Positions 35,813 to 44,606 of a stretch of 64,000 bases of DNA are shown one piece after another. Location: NCBI GenBank assembly GCA_030653365.1, contig JAURZL010000009.1, positions 1-64,000 on the forward strand, read 5' to 3'. The notes beneath the pieces were generated by a model. It saw only the letters and a list, made by a program, of their open reading frames with translations. It was not told where the DNA came from and searched no databases. Both the position numbers and the translations under genes were made by a program. How positions within the stretch are numbered: the stretch's first letter is position 1; each line of letters opens with the position of its first letter. The stretch is from Anaerolineaceae bacterium. GTDB lineage: Bacteria > Chloroflexota > Anaerolineae > Anaerolineales > Anaerolineaceae.

Positions 35813-36700
35813 ATGCGCATCAAAAGAGAGACTTTACTTTCAGTAGCTTTGGTTACCCCTTCAATCCTGGCAATTGCAATCTTTGTTTATGGATTTATTG
35901 GGTGGACTGCTCGCGTCTCTTTGAGCAAGTGGAAAGGACTTCTGCCAGATTATACCTGGGTGGGTCTTGAGAATTTTTTGGGTCTGTTTAAGGATCCTCG
36001 ATTTCACATTGATATCCGCAATACGATGATTTTTACTGTTATTTTCGTAATTGGTAGCTTATTTATTGGTCTGGGATTGGCAATATTATTAGACCAGAAC
36101 ATCAAAGGAGAAGGATTTTTTCGTAGTTTGTATTTATTTCCGATGGCAATTTCATTTATTGTGACCGGTGTTGTTTGGCGCTGGTTGATGAATCCTGCTA
36201 CGGGATCGCGAATGAGTGGTCTAAATTTATTATTTGATGCACTGGGGTTAGATTTTCTGATCAGCAAATGGCACACAACGCCATATTGGGGGATTGCCTT
36301 TATAGCGCTTCCGGCTATCTGGCAAATGTCGGGATATACCATGGCTTTGTATTTAGGTGGATTGCGTGGTATCCCGGTTGAGTTAAGGGAAGCTGCACAG
36401 GTAGATGGTGCCAATGAAGTCCAGATATATCGATTTATCATCTTGCCTCTATTGCGACCAATTACACTGAGTGCGATGATTATTCTCGGACATATTTCTT
36501 TAAAAGTGTTTGACTTGATTGTTGCTGTTGCTGGAAAACAATTGCCGTTGGATGTTCCCGCCATTTATATGTGGCAGGTAACTTTTGATGGATACTTCTT
36601 TGGCCGTGGGGCAGCTATTGGTATTCTATTATTATTGAGTGTAGCCGTTTTGATTGTTCCTTACCTCATTTACACACTTAGATCAGAGGCTGAATTATGA
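35813..36700 (+). CDS. ABC sugar transporter permease, MalF/UgpA type
   Basis: A 295-residue membrane subunit with about six spans, the first at residues 10-32 (SVALVTPSILAIAIFVYGFIG). The EAA loop that docks the ATPase reads ELREAAQVDGANEVQIYRFIILPLLRP, matching the family. ATG 35813 is preferred because AGGAAGGT precedes it; the upstream in-frame region lacks family sequence. Its stop overlaps the next permease start (ATGA). Forms the channel with the following gene; the binding protein is at 33095. Confidence 0.9.
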   Translation: MRIKRETLLSVALVTPSILAIAIFVYGFIGWTARVSLSKWKGLLPDYTWVGLENFLGLFKDPRFHIDIRNTMIFTVIFVIGSLFIGLGLAILLDQNIKGEGFFRSLYLFPMAISFIVTGVVWRWLMNPATGSRMSGLNLLFDALGLDFLISKWHTTPYWGIAFIALPAIWQMSGYTMALYLGGLRGIPVELREAAQVDGANEVQIYRFIILPLLRPITLSAMIILGHISLKVFDLIVAVAGKQLPLDVPAIYMWQVTFDGYFFGRGAAIGILLLLSVAVLIVPYLIYTLRSEAEL

Positions 36701-37521
36701 TAGCAAGATCACCATTCAAACGTTGGTATATTTATCTTCCTCTCCTTCTGGCAGCTTTATTCTATTTACTTCCCATGTATATTATGTTGGTGACAGGTTT
36801 TAAAGGATTTGAGGAAGTTAGCCTTAAAACGATGTGGGATCTTCCAAAAGAAATCAGGTTTGATAATTTTATTGCGGCGTATAAAGCGTTGGCTCCCTAC
36901 CTGTGGAATAGTTTTAATATGGTGTTTCCAGCAGCGATCATTTCTTCAATTTTAGGATCATTAAATGGTTATGTGCTGGCGAAGTGGAAATTTAAGGGTT
37001 CAGAAATTATTTTTCCTGCCATTCTATTTGGCATGTTCATCCCTTATCAGAGTATCTTGATCCCTCTGGTTGAATTCATGCGCGATATAAATTTATATGG
37101 CGGTTTACCGGGTCTGGTGCTCGCACATGTAATCTATGGAATACCCATCACGACACTGACTTTCCGAAATTATTATGCAACCATTCCAAAAGAATTAATC
37201 GAGGCTTCAAGAATCGATGGCTGCGGATTGTTGTCATCCTACTGGCACATCCTTTTACCGATCTCAGCGCCTGCATTTGTAGTTGTAATCATCTGGCAAT
37301 TCACATCTGCATGGAATGACTTCCTCTTTGCAGTAGTATTGACCAGTCCTTCAAATTGGCCTGTCACTGTAGCACTAAATAATATGGCTGGCAGCCAAAT
37401 TATTGCCTGGAATGTGCAAATGGCAGGATCCTTCCTGGCAGCATTACCGACTTTATTGGTTTATATCTTCCTGGGAAGATACTTCTTGCGAGGGTTAATG
37501 GCTGGTGCATTAAAAGGCTAA
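36697..37521 (+). CDS. ABC sugar transporter permease, MalG/UgpE type
   Basis: A 274-residue inner-membrane subunit with an N-terminal span (YLPLLLAALFYLLPMYIMLV) and the EAA loop ELIEASRIDGCGLLSSYWHILLPISAPA. Length is normal. The operon ends here without an ATP-binding gene, so an MsmX-like ATPase encoded elsewhere must energise the transporter. A perfect palindromic terminator follows. Confidence 0.92.
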   Translation: MIARSPFKRWYIYLPLLLAALFYLLPMYIMLVTGFKGFEEVSLKTMWDLPKEIRFDNFIAAYKALAPYLWNSFNMVFPAAIISSILGSLNGYVLAKWKFKGSEIIFPAILFGMFIPYQSILIPLVEFMRDINLYGGLPGLVLAHVIYGIPITTLTFRNYYATIPKELIEASRIDGCGLLSSYWHILLPISAPAFVVVIIWQFTSAWNDFLFAVVLTSPSNWPVTVALNNMAGSQIIAWNVQMAGSFLAALPTLLVYIFLGRYFLRGLMAGALKG

Positions 37522-37541
37522 AGCTATTCATTCATCTTCTT

Positions 37542-37586
37542 AATGAAAAATTACGCATGATTGATACCCATGCGTAATTTTTCATT
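37542..37586. terminator. Bidirectional terminator, first copy of a repeated palindrome
   Basis: An 18-bp perfect stem AATGAAAAATTACGCATG / CATGCGTAATTTTTCATT with a 9-base loop separates the convergent permease and lipoprotein genes. A-runs and T-runs on the two flanks suit termination on both strands. Nearly the same element recurs at 38344-38382. Confidence 0.85.
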
Positions 37587-37619
37587 ATTGAAACCGGTAA
37601 GAATAATTTTTTCTTTTTT

Positions 37620-38213
37620 CTATTTTTCCTTCGTGAATGTGTAATAACAGCAGGGAGAGCCTTCGTCGGCTTGATAATTTTCTAAATTGAATCCATCATC
37701 TGTAATAATTATGATGGTATGACGTTCTTCGTCAACCTGGGTACTGGTCTTATTTTCACCTTCACCACTTTCAAGTATATAGTAACCCATGAAAGAGCGT
37801 TTGTAGGTGTTTTCGGCAATTTTGTTATATTGATTGCCTGCATATTCGAGTTGATCACCATTAAACTTAAATTCGACTACCTGGTTATTCCCATCCACAC
37901 TACAGATACAGTTAAAATTTTGAGCAGTAAGGGAATATTCATTCGCACCACTTAAATCAGCTTCAGCATCCGAAGAACCGGACGCGACTGGCATCTCGGT
38001 GGCTTGGTTATCAGCAGCAACCGGTGCCTGTGATCCCTGATCAGGAACCTCTGCAATGTTTGCCTCAAAGGTCTGCTGGGCAATCAACTCACTAATCGGA
38101 TCAACAGGTTCGGGGTCATCACTGATTTGTAGCCCTTCATAACCGATTGCGCAGGCAAGCGTCATAAAAATTATTAAAAATAACGGCAGGAAAAATGCGA
38201 CGTGTTTTTTCAT
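37620..38213 (-). CDS. Hypothetical lipoprotein
   Basis: I do not recognise the family. The 197-residue product starts with a lipoprotein signal peptide (FFLPLFLIIFMTLACAIG, lipobox LAC), followed by an acidic/Pro and Ala/Ser-rich linker to about residue 85. A compact C-terminal domain begins SLTAQNFNCICSVDGNNQ and ends with SPCCYYTFTKEK; its four Cys could form disulfides outside the cytoplasm. It lies between two copies of the same palindromic terminator. Confidence 0.7.
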   Translation of the reverse strand: MKKHVAFFLPLFLIIFMTLACAIGYEGLQISDDPEPVDPISELIAQQTFEANIAEVPDQGSQAPVAADNQATEMPVASGSSDAEADLSGANEYSLTAQNFNCICSVDGNNQVVEFKFNGDQLEYAGNQYNKIAENTYKRSFMGYYILESGEGENKTSTQVDEERHTIIIITDDGFNLENYQADEGSPCCYYTFTKEK

Positions 38214-38343
38214 ATATCCTCTTTATTGAAATTTTGTATTGGATTGAAGATTTGTGGATAATGTAGATCTATAAATTTTTCTATCCGGGAATAGAAAAAA
38301 CAGATTTTCATTGGGAAATTTGTTCTTACACCATTATACAATA

Positions 38344-38382
38344 GAAAAATTACGCATGCTTGATACTCATGCGTAATTTTTC
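38344..38382. terminator. Terminator, second copy of the repeated palindrome
   Basis: GAAAAATTACGCATG / CATGCGTAATTTTTC pair over 15 bp with a 9-base loop. It differs from 37545-37583 at only two loop positions, in the same orientation. On the minus strand it lies just after the URO-D/thioredoxin fusion gene. Confidence 0.82.
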
Positions 38383-38422
38383 GTTAAAAAATCTGGAGGA
38401 GATCTCAGAAAAAGTTCGTAAG

Positions 38423-39799
38423 TTAACGCAAATATTGTTGAATGGTTTCAATCAATTCCTGCTGGCTGGGGATCAACGAACTGAATTTCAGTTCTCCGTT
38501 AATCAAAATGGCAGGTAAATTTTGGATACCCATTTTCTTCAAACGAGCAATATTCTCGGTATTTGTCATTTTATATTCAACCATATCGATCTTACCAGCG
38601 AGGCTTTGGGTGGCACGTTCAGCTGCCAGTAACATATAACTGCAAGCAGCGCAGGATGCAGAATCCAATGTGAATACTTCCATTAACGGTTTTTCAAGTT
38701 GATCATAGTCTGGTAAGGTTACCAATGTAAGGTCGAGATCCACCTGTTGATAATTTTTAAGCAGCAGGCGGGTTTGTTCCGGATTACGAATTGTTTCCGC
38801 CACACCAATAACATTTTCAATCGGGGTGTCGTAGGGCATATCACAGCCAGGTGAAATGATCAAATTATGATGATCAAGTTTATCTATCAATTCGATCACG
38901 TATTGCATATTGTCTTCCTGGGTACCGAGTAGCATACGTGTGGTGAGGGGAATATTTCCCTGCAGCGTGATGTCGTATTGGTTGAGGATCGATTGGGCAT
39001 ATAACATGTCAATATTTTCATCAACCGCGATACAATCCGGCGAAGTCTGGCACATCACATCCAGGTTTTTGGTGGCATCACCACAAACAAAAAAGGCTGA
39101 GAAGACATTTTGCTTGCGAATCGTACTGAAGAGCTGACTGAAAGGTTCGCTCATAAAGCGTTTGAAATGGCGTGGCGATATTTGGGAAATCATCGGATCG
39201 ACTACACCAATGATATCCATGCCTGCATTGATGTAGAATCCTGCGATTTTTTCAACAAAGCGGGTTGTATAAGCCAGAAGATCCGAAACATATTCGGGCT
39301 GATCGATCATATCCATGAAGATATCTGTGCCGCGTAAGTGTGAAGCCAGCGTGAATGGACCGGTGACCAAACCGTACAAGGCGGTATGTTCACCAACTTC
39401 TGATTTCATCCTGTGCATAACATCCAATACGATCGGAAGCCGACCATCTAGTGGGGTGGGGAGGTAGGTGGGTATGGTTGGGTCGGATTGGAGTGGGTGG
39501 GTGGCAACCGTGGGTGGTGATTCTTCTGCCCAGAGTAATTCACAGCCCAGAATCTCAGCTTCAATCTGGAGATCGAAGACTACCGGCTGTCCATCCGGGG
39601 CATACAGGCGATTGGCTTCCAAGAGTGATTCATACAATTTATCCGCATTTTGCAGAACTTCGTTCGCGTTGTAACCTGTGAGTTTACCGACATGAACCCC
39701 GGCAAATGGCACCCAGGGGATCTGAGTGGAGGATTGGTGGCTCAGGACAGTCAACAAGTCTGCTTTTCGATTTTTTGGATTGGGTTGAGAATAGGTCAT
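38423..39799 (-). CDS. URO-D/MtaA-family methyltransferase fused to a thioredoxin-fold domain
   Basis: A 458-residue fusion. Residues about 10-365 form a URO-D fold (PWVPFAGVHVGKLTGY, VTGPFTLASHLRGTDIFMDMI, DPMISQISPRHFKRFMSEPF). The zinc site is partly kept: Cys in FFVCGDATKN (Phe replaces the usual His of HxC) and Cys in SPGCDMPYDTPIEN. The last 85 residues form a thioredoxin-like domain with the redox motif CAAC in LDSASCAACSYM and the cis-Pro segment IQNLPAILING. The start at 39799 has GAAAGGA before it. A promoter with a LacI-type operator lies 40-70 bases upstream and the LacI gene is divergent, so it is probably substrate-induced. Predicted role: first methyltransferase or thiol-linked step of a corrinoid system. 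Confidence 0.8.
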   Translation of the reverse strand: MTYSQPNPKNRKADLLTVLSHQSSTQIPWVPFAGVHVGKLTGYNANEVLQNADKLYESLLEANRLYAPDGQPVVFDLQIEAEILGCELLWAEESPPTVATHPLQSDPTIPTYLPTPLDGRLPIVLDVMHRMKSEVGEHTALYGLVTGPFTLASHLRGTDIFMDMIDQPEYVSDLLAYTTRFVEKIAGFYINAGMDIIGVVDPMISQISPRHFKRFMSEPFSQLFSTIRKQNVFSAFFVCGDATKNLDVMCQTSPDCIAVDENIDMLYAQSILNQYDITLQGNIPLTTRMLLGTQEDNMQYVIELIDKLDHHNLIISPGCDMPYDTPIENVIGVAETIRNPEQTRLLLKNYQQVDLDLTLVTLPDYDQLEKPLMEVFTLDSASCAACSYMLLAAERATQSLAGKIDMVEYKMTNTENIARLKKMGIQNLPAILINGELKFSSLIPSQQELIETIQQYLR

Positions 39800-39837
39800 A
39801 TTCTTTCCTTTCAAAGAAATAAAAGGATGATAGGTTA

Positions 39838-39866
39838 TTTTTATCACAAATTGACAACGTTGTCAA
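39838..39866 (-). promoter_or_regulatory. Promoter with LacI-type operator upstream of the URO-D/thioredoxin gene
   Basis: On the minus strand TTGACA and TAAAAA are spaced by 17 bases. A perfect 16-bp palindrome TTGACAACGTTGTCAA (39851-39866) covers the -35 hexamer, so a bound repressor would block polymerase. The core GACAACGTTGTC is repeated at 50573-50584. The sequence has the central CG of typical LacI-family operators. Confidence 0.78.
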
Positions 39867-39949
39867 ATTATTATTTGCACCAATTAATCCAATGATTTAA
39901 AAACTCTTAGAGATGAAGTGAATTCACATTCGATGCTGGAAAGCTTTGC

Positions 39950-39955
39950 TATAAT
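39950..39955 (+). promoter_or_regulatory. Candidate -10 element of the LacI-type regulator gene
   Basis: TATAAT lies 29 bases upstream of the TTG start. No convincing -35 hexamer is found at the right distance, so confidence is limited. Confidence 0.35.
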
Positions 39956-39984
39956 CAGTATGAATAATAGGTGAGCGAGGAAAA

Positions 39985-40989
39985 TTGACTGTAACGATTA
40001 AAGAAGTTGCTCAACGAGCAGGATGCTCGATCAAGACTGTCTCCCGGGTGGTGAACGATGAACCGCATGTCAAGCCAGCCTTGCGTGAACGGGTTCTGGA
40101 TGCCATCGCTGAATTGGGTTACGTTCCCAATTTATCTGCCCGGCAGCTGGTACAGAAGAAATCCTATGTCATCTGTATCCTGTTGCATTCCTCCGGATCG
40201 TTTCAATCAACCGTGATTTCCAAAGTGCTTGATCTGGGATATGAAGGCAATTATGAGATCCTGATTCAAACCTATTATCCATCTTTCTCCCGCTCCAGAG
40301 ATAAGATTTCTGGATTGATCCAACAAAAAAGGATTGACGGTCTGGTTACAACCCCACCTTGTGACAGTGATCCTTTTCTGATTGAGTTGATTAAATCTAC
40401 CGGCATTGCACATGTTCATATCGCACCTTTACAACCCACCGGTGGAACCCCTTATGTCTCTGCCGAGGATTTTACTGGTGCCTATCAGATGACAGAATAC
40501 CTCATCAAACACGGTCATCGAAAAATCGGATTATTAATGGGACTACGGAATCATCGCTCCAGTCTGGATCGGCTGTTTGGTTACAGGGCAGCAATAGAGC
40601 ACCATTCGATCCCATTGGAAGAAAAATATCTGGTCGATTCCGAGAATAATTTTCCAGGTGGATATAATGCTGCCCGAATGTTAATGAGTTTGCCAGAACC
40701 TCCCACAGCGATTTTTGCTTTAAGTGATGAATCCGGGGTAGGGGCATTATACGCTTTGAACGAATTGAAGATCAATATTCCTGAACAAGTCTCGCTGGTT
40801 GCCTTTGGGGACATCGCCTTCAGTAAAGAAATCTGGCCTGGAATTTCAGTGGTCAAATATCCTCTGGATCAGATTGTTGAACATTCTGTGCGCATGTTGA
40901 TTGATCTGGTGGAGGGCAGGCAGCCGGAATCCAGGCAGGTGATTTTTCCCACCAAAATTATTCATCGTGGTTCGGTTCGATCCATTTAA
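39985..40989 (+). CDS. LacI-family transcriptional regulator
   Basis: A 334-residue regulator. The N-terminal HTH reads TIKEVAQRAGCSIKTVSRVV followed by the hinge NLSARQLVQ; the rest is a periplasmic-binding-protein-like effector domain (QQKRIDGLVTTPP, AIFALSDESGVGALYAL, ISVVKYPLDQIVEHSVRML). The start is TTG 39985 with GAGCGAGG ahead; no ATG suits. It is divergent from the URO-D/thioredoxin gene and probably binds the palindrome at 39851-39866 and its twin at 50573-50584. The family usually senses sugars, but the operator positions point to control of methyl transfer. Confidence 0.9.
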   Translation: MTVTIKEVAQRAGCSIKTVSRVVNDEPHVKPALRERVLDAIAELGYVPNLSARQLVQKKSYVICILLHSSGSFQSTVISKVLDLGYEGNYEILIQTYYPSFSRSRDKISGLIQQKRIDGLVTTPPCDSDPFLIELIKSTGIAHVHIAPLQPTGGTPYVSAEDFTGAYQMTEYLIKHGHRKIGLLMGLRNHRSSLDRLFGYRAAIEHHSIPLEEKYLVDSENNFPGGYNAARMLMSLPEPPTAIFALSDESGVGALYALNELKINIPEQVSLVAFGDIAFSKEIWPGISVVKYPLDQIVEHSVRMLIDLVEGRQPESRQVIFPTKIIHRGSVRSI

Positions 40990-41007
40990 AAAAATCGGTA
41001 AAAAATT

Positions 41008-41646
41008 ATGGAGATATCACGAATGACAATGAAATTCCTCCTGAGTGCCTTACGTTATTTAATGATGGTTGCATTACTGACAGGTTGCGCTAAGTCTGCC
41101 AACTCATTGAGTCAGGTAGTTTTACCGGAACCAAAAATGGAAGAAGAAATGGTCGTGGGGGAATTAATAACGACCGGTAAGAACGAAATGGTCATCTGGA
41201 AAATGGATGGTGAGGATGTAAAACTGAAAATCACGAATAAATCCATTTATTGGGATAACAATGCCTGGATGGCGGATCTACCCATTTCAACTGGAGATAC
41301 CATTACAGCGTATGGTGCTTGGGACGCCAGCCAGACGAATTTCCTGGTTGATCGATATTATTCCAATCTCTTGAATCTGAACGGAATTGTTGAATATGTT
41401 TCCGGAGAAAGCGAATCATTCCAGCTGGTGGGCGAATTTAAAGAGTATTTTATTTTTCCACTGCTGTATCGATCGGAAATTATTTATGAGAGAAATGAAA
41501 ATGAACCTGACAATTATTATGATCTTTTACCCAGCCCAGGCGATTATGTGGAAGTAATTGGACGTGAGATAAAAGGCTCGGATGTTCTGGCTGTAAAAAT
41601 AACACATAAAAATAAACCGTACATCAGTCCGGTAAATGAAAAATAG
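41008..41646 (+). CDS. Hypothetical lipoprotein with beta-rich domain
   Basis: No family recognised. The 212-residue product has a lipoprotein signal peptide (LRYLMMVALLTGCAKS, lipobox LTGC). The remainder alternates short strands: GELITTGKNEMVIWKMDGED, LPISTGDTITAYGAWD and SPGDYVEVIGREIKGSDVLA resemble OB-fold repeats of the DUF5666 kind, but this is a weak match by eye. It follows the LacI gene by 18 bases and may be co-transcribed. Confidence 0.65.
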   Translation: MEISRMTMKFLLSALRYLMMVALLTGCAKSANSLSQVVLPEPKMEEEMVVGELITTGKNEMVIWKMDGEDVKLKITNKSIYWDNNAWMADLPISTGDTITAYGAWDASQTNFLVDRYYSNLLNLNGIVEYVSGESESFQLVGEFKEYFIFPLLYRSEIIYERNENEPDNYYDLLPSPGDYVEVIGREIKGSDVLAVKITHKNKPYISPVNEK

Positions 41647-41650
41647 TACG

Positions 41651-41713
41651 GGTTAAGGATTGGAGATGAGTTTTCGTCATTCAAATCAATCCCAATTCTC
41701 CAATCCTTCAACC
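41651..41713. terminator. Bidirectional terminator between two convergent lipoprotein genes
   Basis: AAGGATTGGAGA (41655-41666) pairs perfectly with TCTCCAATCCTT (41697-41708), and GGTT/AACC extend the stem past one bulged C. The loop is 30 bases long. It lies between convergent stop codons. Confidence 0.6.
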
Positions 41714-41736
41714 ATTCATCATTATTTACAATCCCA

Positions 41737-42783
41737 TCAATCTTGTCCTGGACCGCAATTCGCAGGCCAATCAGGGTTAAGGTCGTTGGCTGGGTTATTG
41801 GTCAGGTTGAAGAAAATATCCGGGTAGATTTCACCAACAAGATAAATTTCAGAATTGCCGCTATTTAAATCAATTCCCACACATTCTACACGATTGCCAT
41901 CGAGTGTCCAGAAGGGCAGATATTTTTGCATTTCACCTTTTCCACCAGCCACAGTGATTTCACTGCCATCCGGGTTCATCACAAAATTGCAACAGCCTTG
42001 ATCCCCACGGTTCCATCCAACGACAATAATTCGACCATCTTCTGCCCAATCAATCCCAATTTCGCCACCATCGGTAGTTAATTGTTGGGGATTGCTTCCA
42101 TCCAGGTTCATAATGAAGACTTTCCAATTTTGATTGCCTCCAGATAAGAAGGCAATTTTCTGGTTATCCGGTGAAATAACAGGAAACCCATCCTCATCCG
42201 GACTATTGGTAAGGTTGATTGGATCCTCTGTTCCATCCGAACGCACTTTAAAAATATCTCCATCAGCTGAAAAGGTAATCCATTCTCCATTGTTTGACCA
42301 ATTTGGGAAATTCGCCCAGTTACAATTACTGAGTTGCTTAATATCTCCACCAGCAGTGTTCATGACATACAGGGATTGGCCAGCACATTTTTCGGTTTCA
42401 CGATTGGAAATAAAAGCAATCTGACTACCATCCGCAGAGATAGCAGGTTGTGTATCTTCAGCAGGATTATTGGTAAGATTGACTGGATCACTTCCGTCCG
42501 GACCCATCAAGTAGATTTCCTGATTGCCATCGCGATCACTTTCAAAAGCGATCGTGCAGGGTATGGGTGAAGGAGTTTCGGTTGGTGAGGGGATGACGGT
42601 AGGTTCTATCGTGGCAGTTGGATTGACTTCAGCTGCAACAATAACTGTATTGGTTGCCATCGGAACAGTTGTAGCTGGAACAGAAGTTGGCAGGGATGCA
42701 GGTGAGGATGTAGTACTACAGCCCGCAATGCTTAGTGAAAAAATGCATAAAATGATGATGGATATTAGGTGCTTTGAATTCAT
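41737..42783 (-). CDS. TolB-like beta-propeller (PD40 repeat) lipoprotein
   Basis: A 348-residue exported protein. It has a lipoprotein signal (CIFSLSIAGCSTT), a Pro/Thr/Val-rich spacer to about residue 75, and then PD40/WD40-like repeats of the TolB type: IAFESDRDGNQEIYLMGPDG, QPAISADGSQIAFISNRE, NWSNNGEWITFSADGDIFKV, FPVISPDNQKIAFLSGG and more, about six blades. Each blade carries NLTNNP-type connecting loops. Such proteins scaffold envelope complexes or bind ligands; the specific role is unknown. Confidence 0.85.
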   Translation of the reverse strand: MNSKHLISIIILCIFSLSIAGCSTTSSPASLPTSVPATTVPMATNTVIVAAEVNPTATIEPTVIPSPTETPSPIPCTIAFESDRDGNQEIYLMGPDGSDPVNLTNNPAEDTQPAISADGSQIAFISNRETEKCAGQSLYVMNTAGGDIKQLSNCNWANFPNWSNNGEWITFSADGDIFKVRSDGTEDPINLTNSPDEDGFPVISPDNQKIAFLSGGNQNWKVFIMNLDGSNPQQLTTDGGEIGIDWAEDGRIIVVGWNRGDQGCCNFVMNPDGSEITVAGGKGEMQKYLPFWTLDGNRVECVGIDLNSGNSEIYLVGEIYPDIFFNLTNNPANDLNPDWPANCGPGQD

Positions 42784-43074
42784 GATGTTCCTTTCACAGT
42801 GATGAATAATTGAATTGGTTGATGCTAATTAAAAATTTTGGATGGACGTTTTATTCCCGGGCATTTGATTGATTTTTCCATTTTTAAATGGATTATCGTA
42901 ATTATACGCCTGAAAATGAGAATTGATAGCAATTTAAGGGTGGAAATTGGAGAAAATTGCTTTTTTGTAGGTACAGAATAAAAGGGAGAAGGTTATTTAA
43001 AAATTATTGACAAAATATAAAAACCACGAAACCAATGACTCGTGTACAATATAAGATTATCTATTCCACCCTTA

Positions 43075-43707
43075 CTACCCATCTCTCGCTACACAGCGAC
43101 CCTCCACACAACCGCATTCTTCCCCTTCAAAAAATCCGGTGGGATTTAAAGGGGCATAAAAAGAATTGCTACAGCCGACAAAAGGCAACCCGCTACCGGA
43201 TAAACAACGGCAATCACTGTCTATAACACAATAAGTTGGATCAAGTATGGTTTCCACCGAAGGGATGATTTGCTGGATCCTCGACTGAGTGGAATTTGTT
43301 CGTACTGAAATTCTGGTTTGGGACGGATTGCCATATCGGAAATTACAATTATCCGAAATCCAGAATCTTACTTCCGAATTCAGGACTTCATATTCAACAC
43401 ACTTTCCAATTCCAATTTTGGGAGAAAATACCGGAGTATTACAGTCAACGCACTTTGAATATTCAGAGATGAAATCATACACTACCGGGTGACTTAAGGC
43501 GATGGTTAATGGACATTCATTTAGATCAGGGCAAATGGTCTTGATACAATCCGTTTTTTCAGCACAGATCAATTCAATGATCTTATTATTTTCAACAGGT
43601 TCGTATGTATCAATCTGCTTTCCGGACGAGTCTCCATTGAAAAAAGTGGTGCAGGCTGAGAGGAAAATATAAAGCAAAATGGAGAGTATGAATTTTTGCT
43701 TTTTCAT
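43075..43707 (-). CDS. Hypothetical cysteine-rich lipoprotein
   Basis: No family recognised. A 210-residue product with a lipoprotein signal (SILLYIFLSACTTF, lipobox SAC). It holds many Cys in pairs (ICAEKTDCIKTICPDLNEC, SKCVDCNTPVF, CVIDSDCRCLSGS, GEECGCVEGRCV), suggesting several disulfides in an extracytoplasmic setting. It is immediately downstream (11 bases) of the homocysteine-methyltransferase-like gene on the same strand. Confidence 0.65.
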   Translation of the reverse strand: MKKQKFILSILLYIFLSACTTFFNGDSSGKQIDTYEPVENNKIIELICAEKTDCIKTICPDLNECPLTIALSHPVVYDFISEYSKCVDCNTPVFSPKIGIGKCVEYEVLNSEVRFWISDNCNFRYGNPSQTRISVRTNSTQSRIQQIIPSVETILDPTYCVIDSDCRCLSGSGLPFVGCSNSFYAPLNPTGFFEGEECGCVEGRCVARDG

Positions 43708-43718
43708 GGAAAATTTGT

Positions 43719-44606
43719 TTATTTGCCTTTGACAACCTTAGAGATGGCTGCCAGGTGCTCGGGACTGGTACCACAGCAGCCGCCAACCAGACGGGCACCC
43801 TCTGTGATCCAAAGTTTGGCATTTTCACCCATCATGTCTGGACTTACATCATAACTCATGCTGCCATCATCATTGGCAGTTGGCATACCGGCATTGGGTT
43901 TGAACCAGATCGGTTTGGATGTCCCTTCTTTGAGGGTTCGTAAGACGGAGAGGTTATCTTCCAGACTTTTACCGCAATTAATCCCAATTGCATCCACAGT
44001 CAGATTGTTAAATATTTCGGCAACCTGAGCCGGTTTGACACCCATCATGGTTCGGACACCGCGGTCGTAACTGAAAGAGCAAACCAGAGCAATGTCTGCG
44101 TCCAGGGATCGGACAGCTCTTACGGCTGCTTGCGCTTCGTTGAGATCGAATTGGGTCTCAATGACAAGAAGATCCACCCCAGCTGCTATCAGAACTTTTG
44201 TCTGCTGTTGGTAAATATCAAAAACCTCATCTTCGGAAAGCGTACCAAATGGCTGCATCATTTCGCCGGTGGGTCCCAGCGAACCTGCAACGAGCACATC
44301 GGTACCGACTGTGACGGTTTTAGCGAGTTGAACCGCGGTCTGGTTGACTTCCGATAATTTCTCCGTCAGATTGGCATGTGCCAGTCGAATCCGGTTTCCT
44401 CCAAAAGTGCAGGTGAGAATGATATCTGACCCTGCCTGAACAAAATCACTATAAAGGTTTGAAATTGCCTCAGGGTTCTCGAAAAGCCATGTTTCTGGAG
44501 CGGTCCCAACGGGTAATCCACGTTTTTGCAGATTGGTACCGGTAGCGCCATCGAGAACGAGGGTTTGCTTTTGATTGAGGAAAGCGAGGAAGTCTGATGA
44601 TTTCAT
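43719..44606 (-). CDS. Homocysteine S-methyltransferase-family protein (MetH N-terminal/BHMT type)
   Basis: A 295-residue zinc-dependent methyltransferase domain. Hallmarks are LVLDGATGTNLQKRGL, ILTCTFGGNRIRL, VAGSLGPTGEMM, and zinc-binding Cys in GINCGKS and the paired Cys of LVGGCCGTSPEHL. The protein transfers methyl from a donor (S-methylmethionine, betaine or a methylated corrinoid) to homocysteine or another thiol. No pterin- or B12-binding domain is attached. Its place between the LacI/URO-D genes and the CobW/corrinoid genes suggests it may take methyl groups from the corrinoid protein at 50719. Confidence 0.88.
   Translation of the reverse strand: MKSSDFLAFLNQKQTLVLDGATGTNLQKRGLPVGTAPETWLFENPEAISNLYSDFVQAGSDIILTCTFGGNRIRLAHANLTEKLSEVNQTAVQLAKTVTVGTDVLVAGSLGPTGEMMQPFGTLSEDEVFDIYQQQTKVLIAAGVDLLVIETQFDLNEAQAAVRAVRSLDADIALVCSFSYDRGVRTMMGVKPAQVAEIFNNLTVDAIGINCGKSLEDNLSVLRTLKEGTSKPIWFKPNAGMPTANDDGSMSYDVSPDMMGENAKLWITEGARLVGGCCGTSPEHLAAISKVVKGK

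Noticed and set aside
42784..43074. Promoter or small gene between the two minus-strand lipoprotein genes
   Set aside because: A TTGACA-like hexamer is present on the plus strand but no -10 at usable spacing and no frame with a start and ribosome site.
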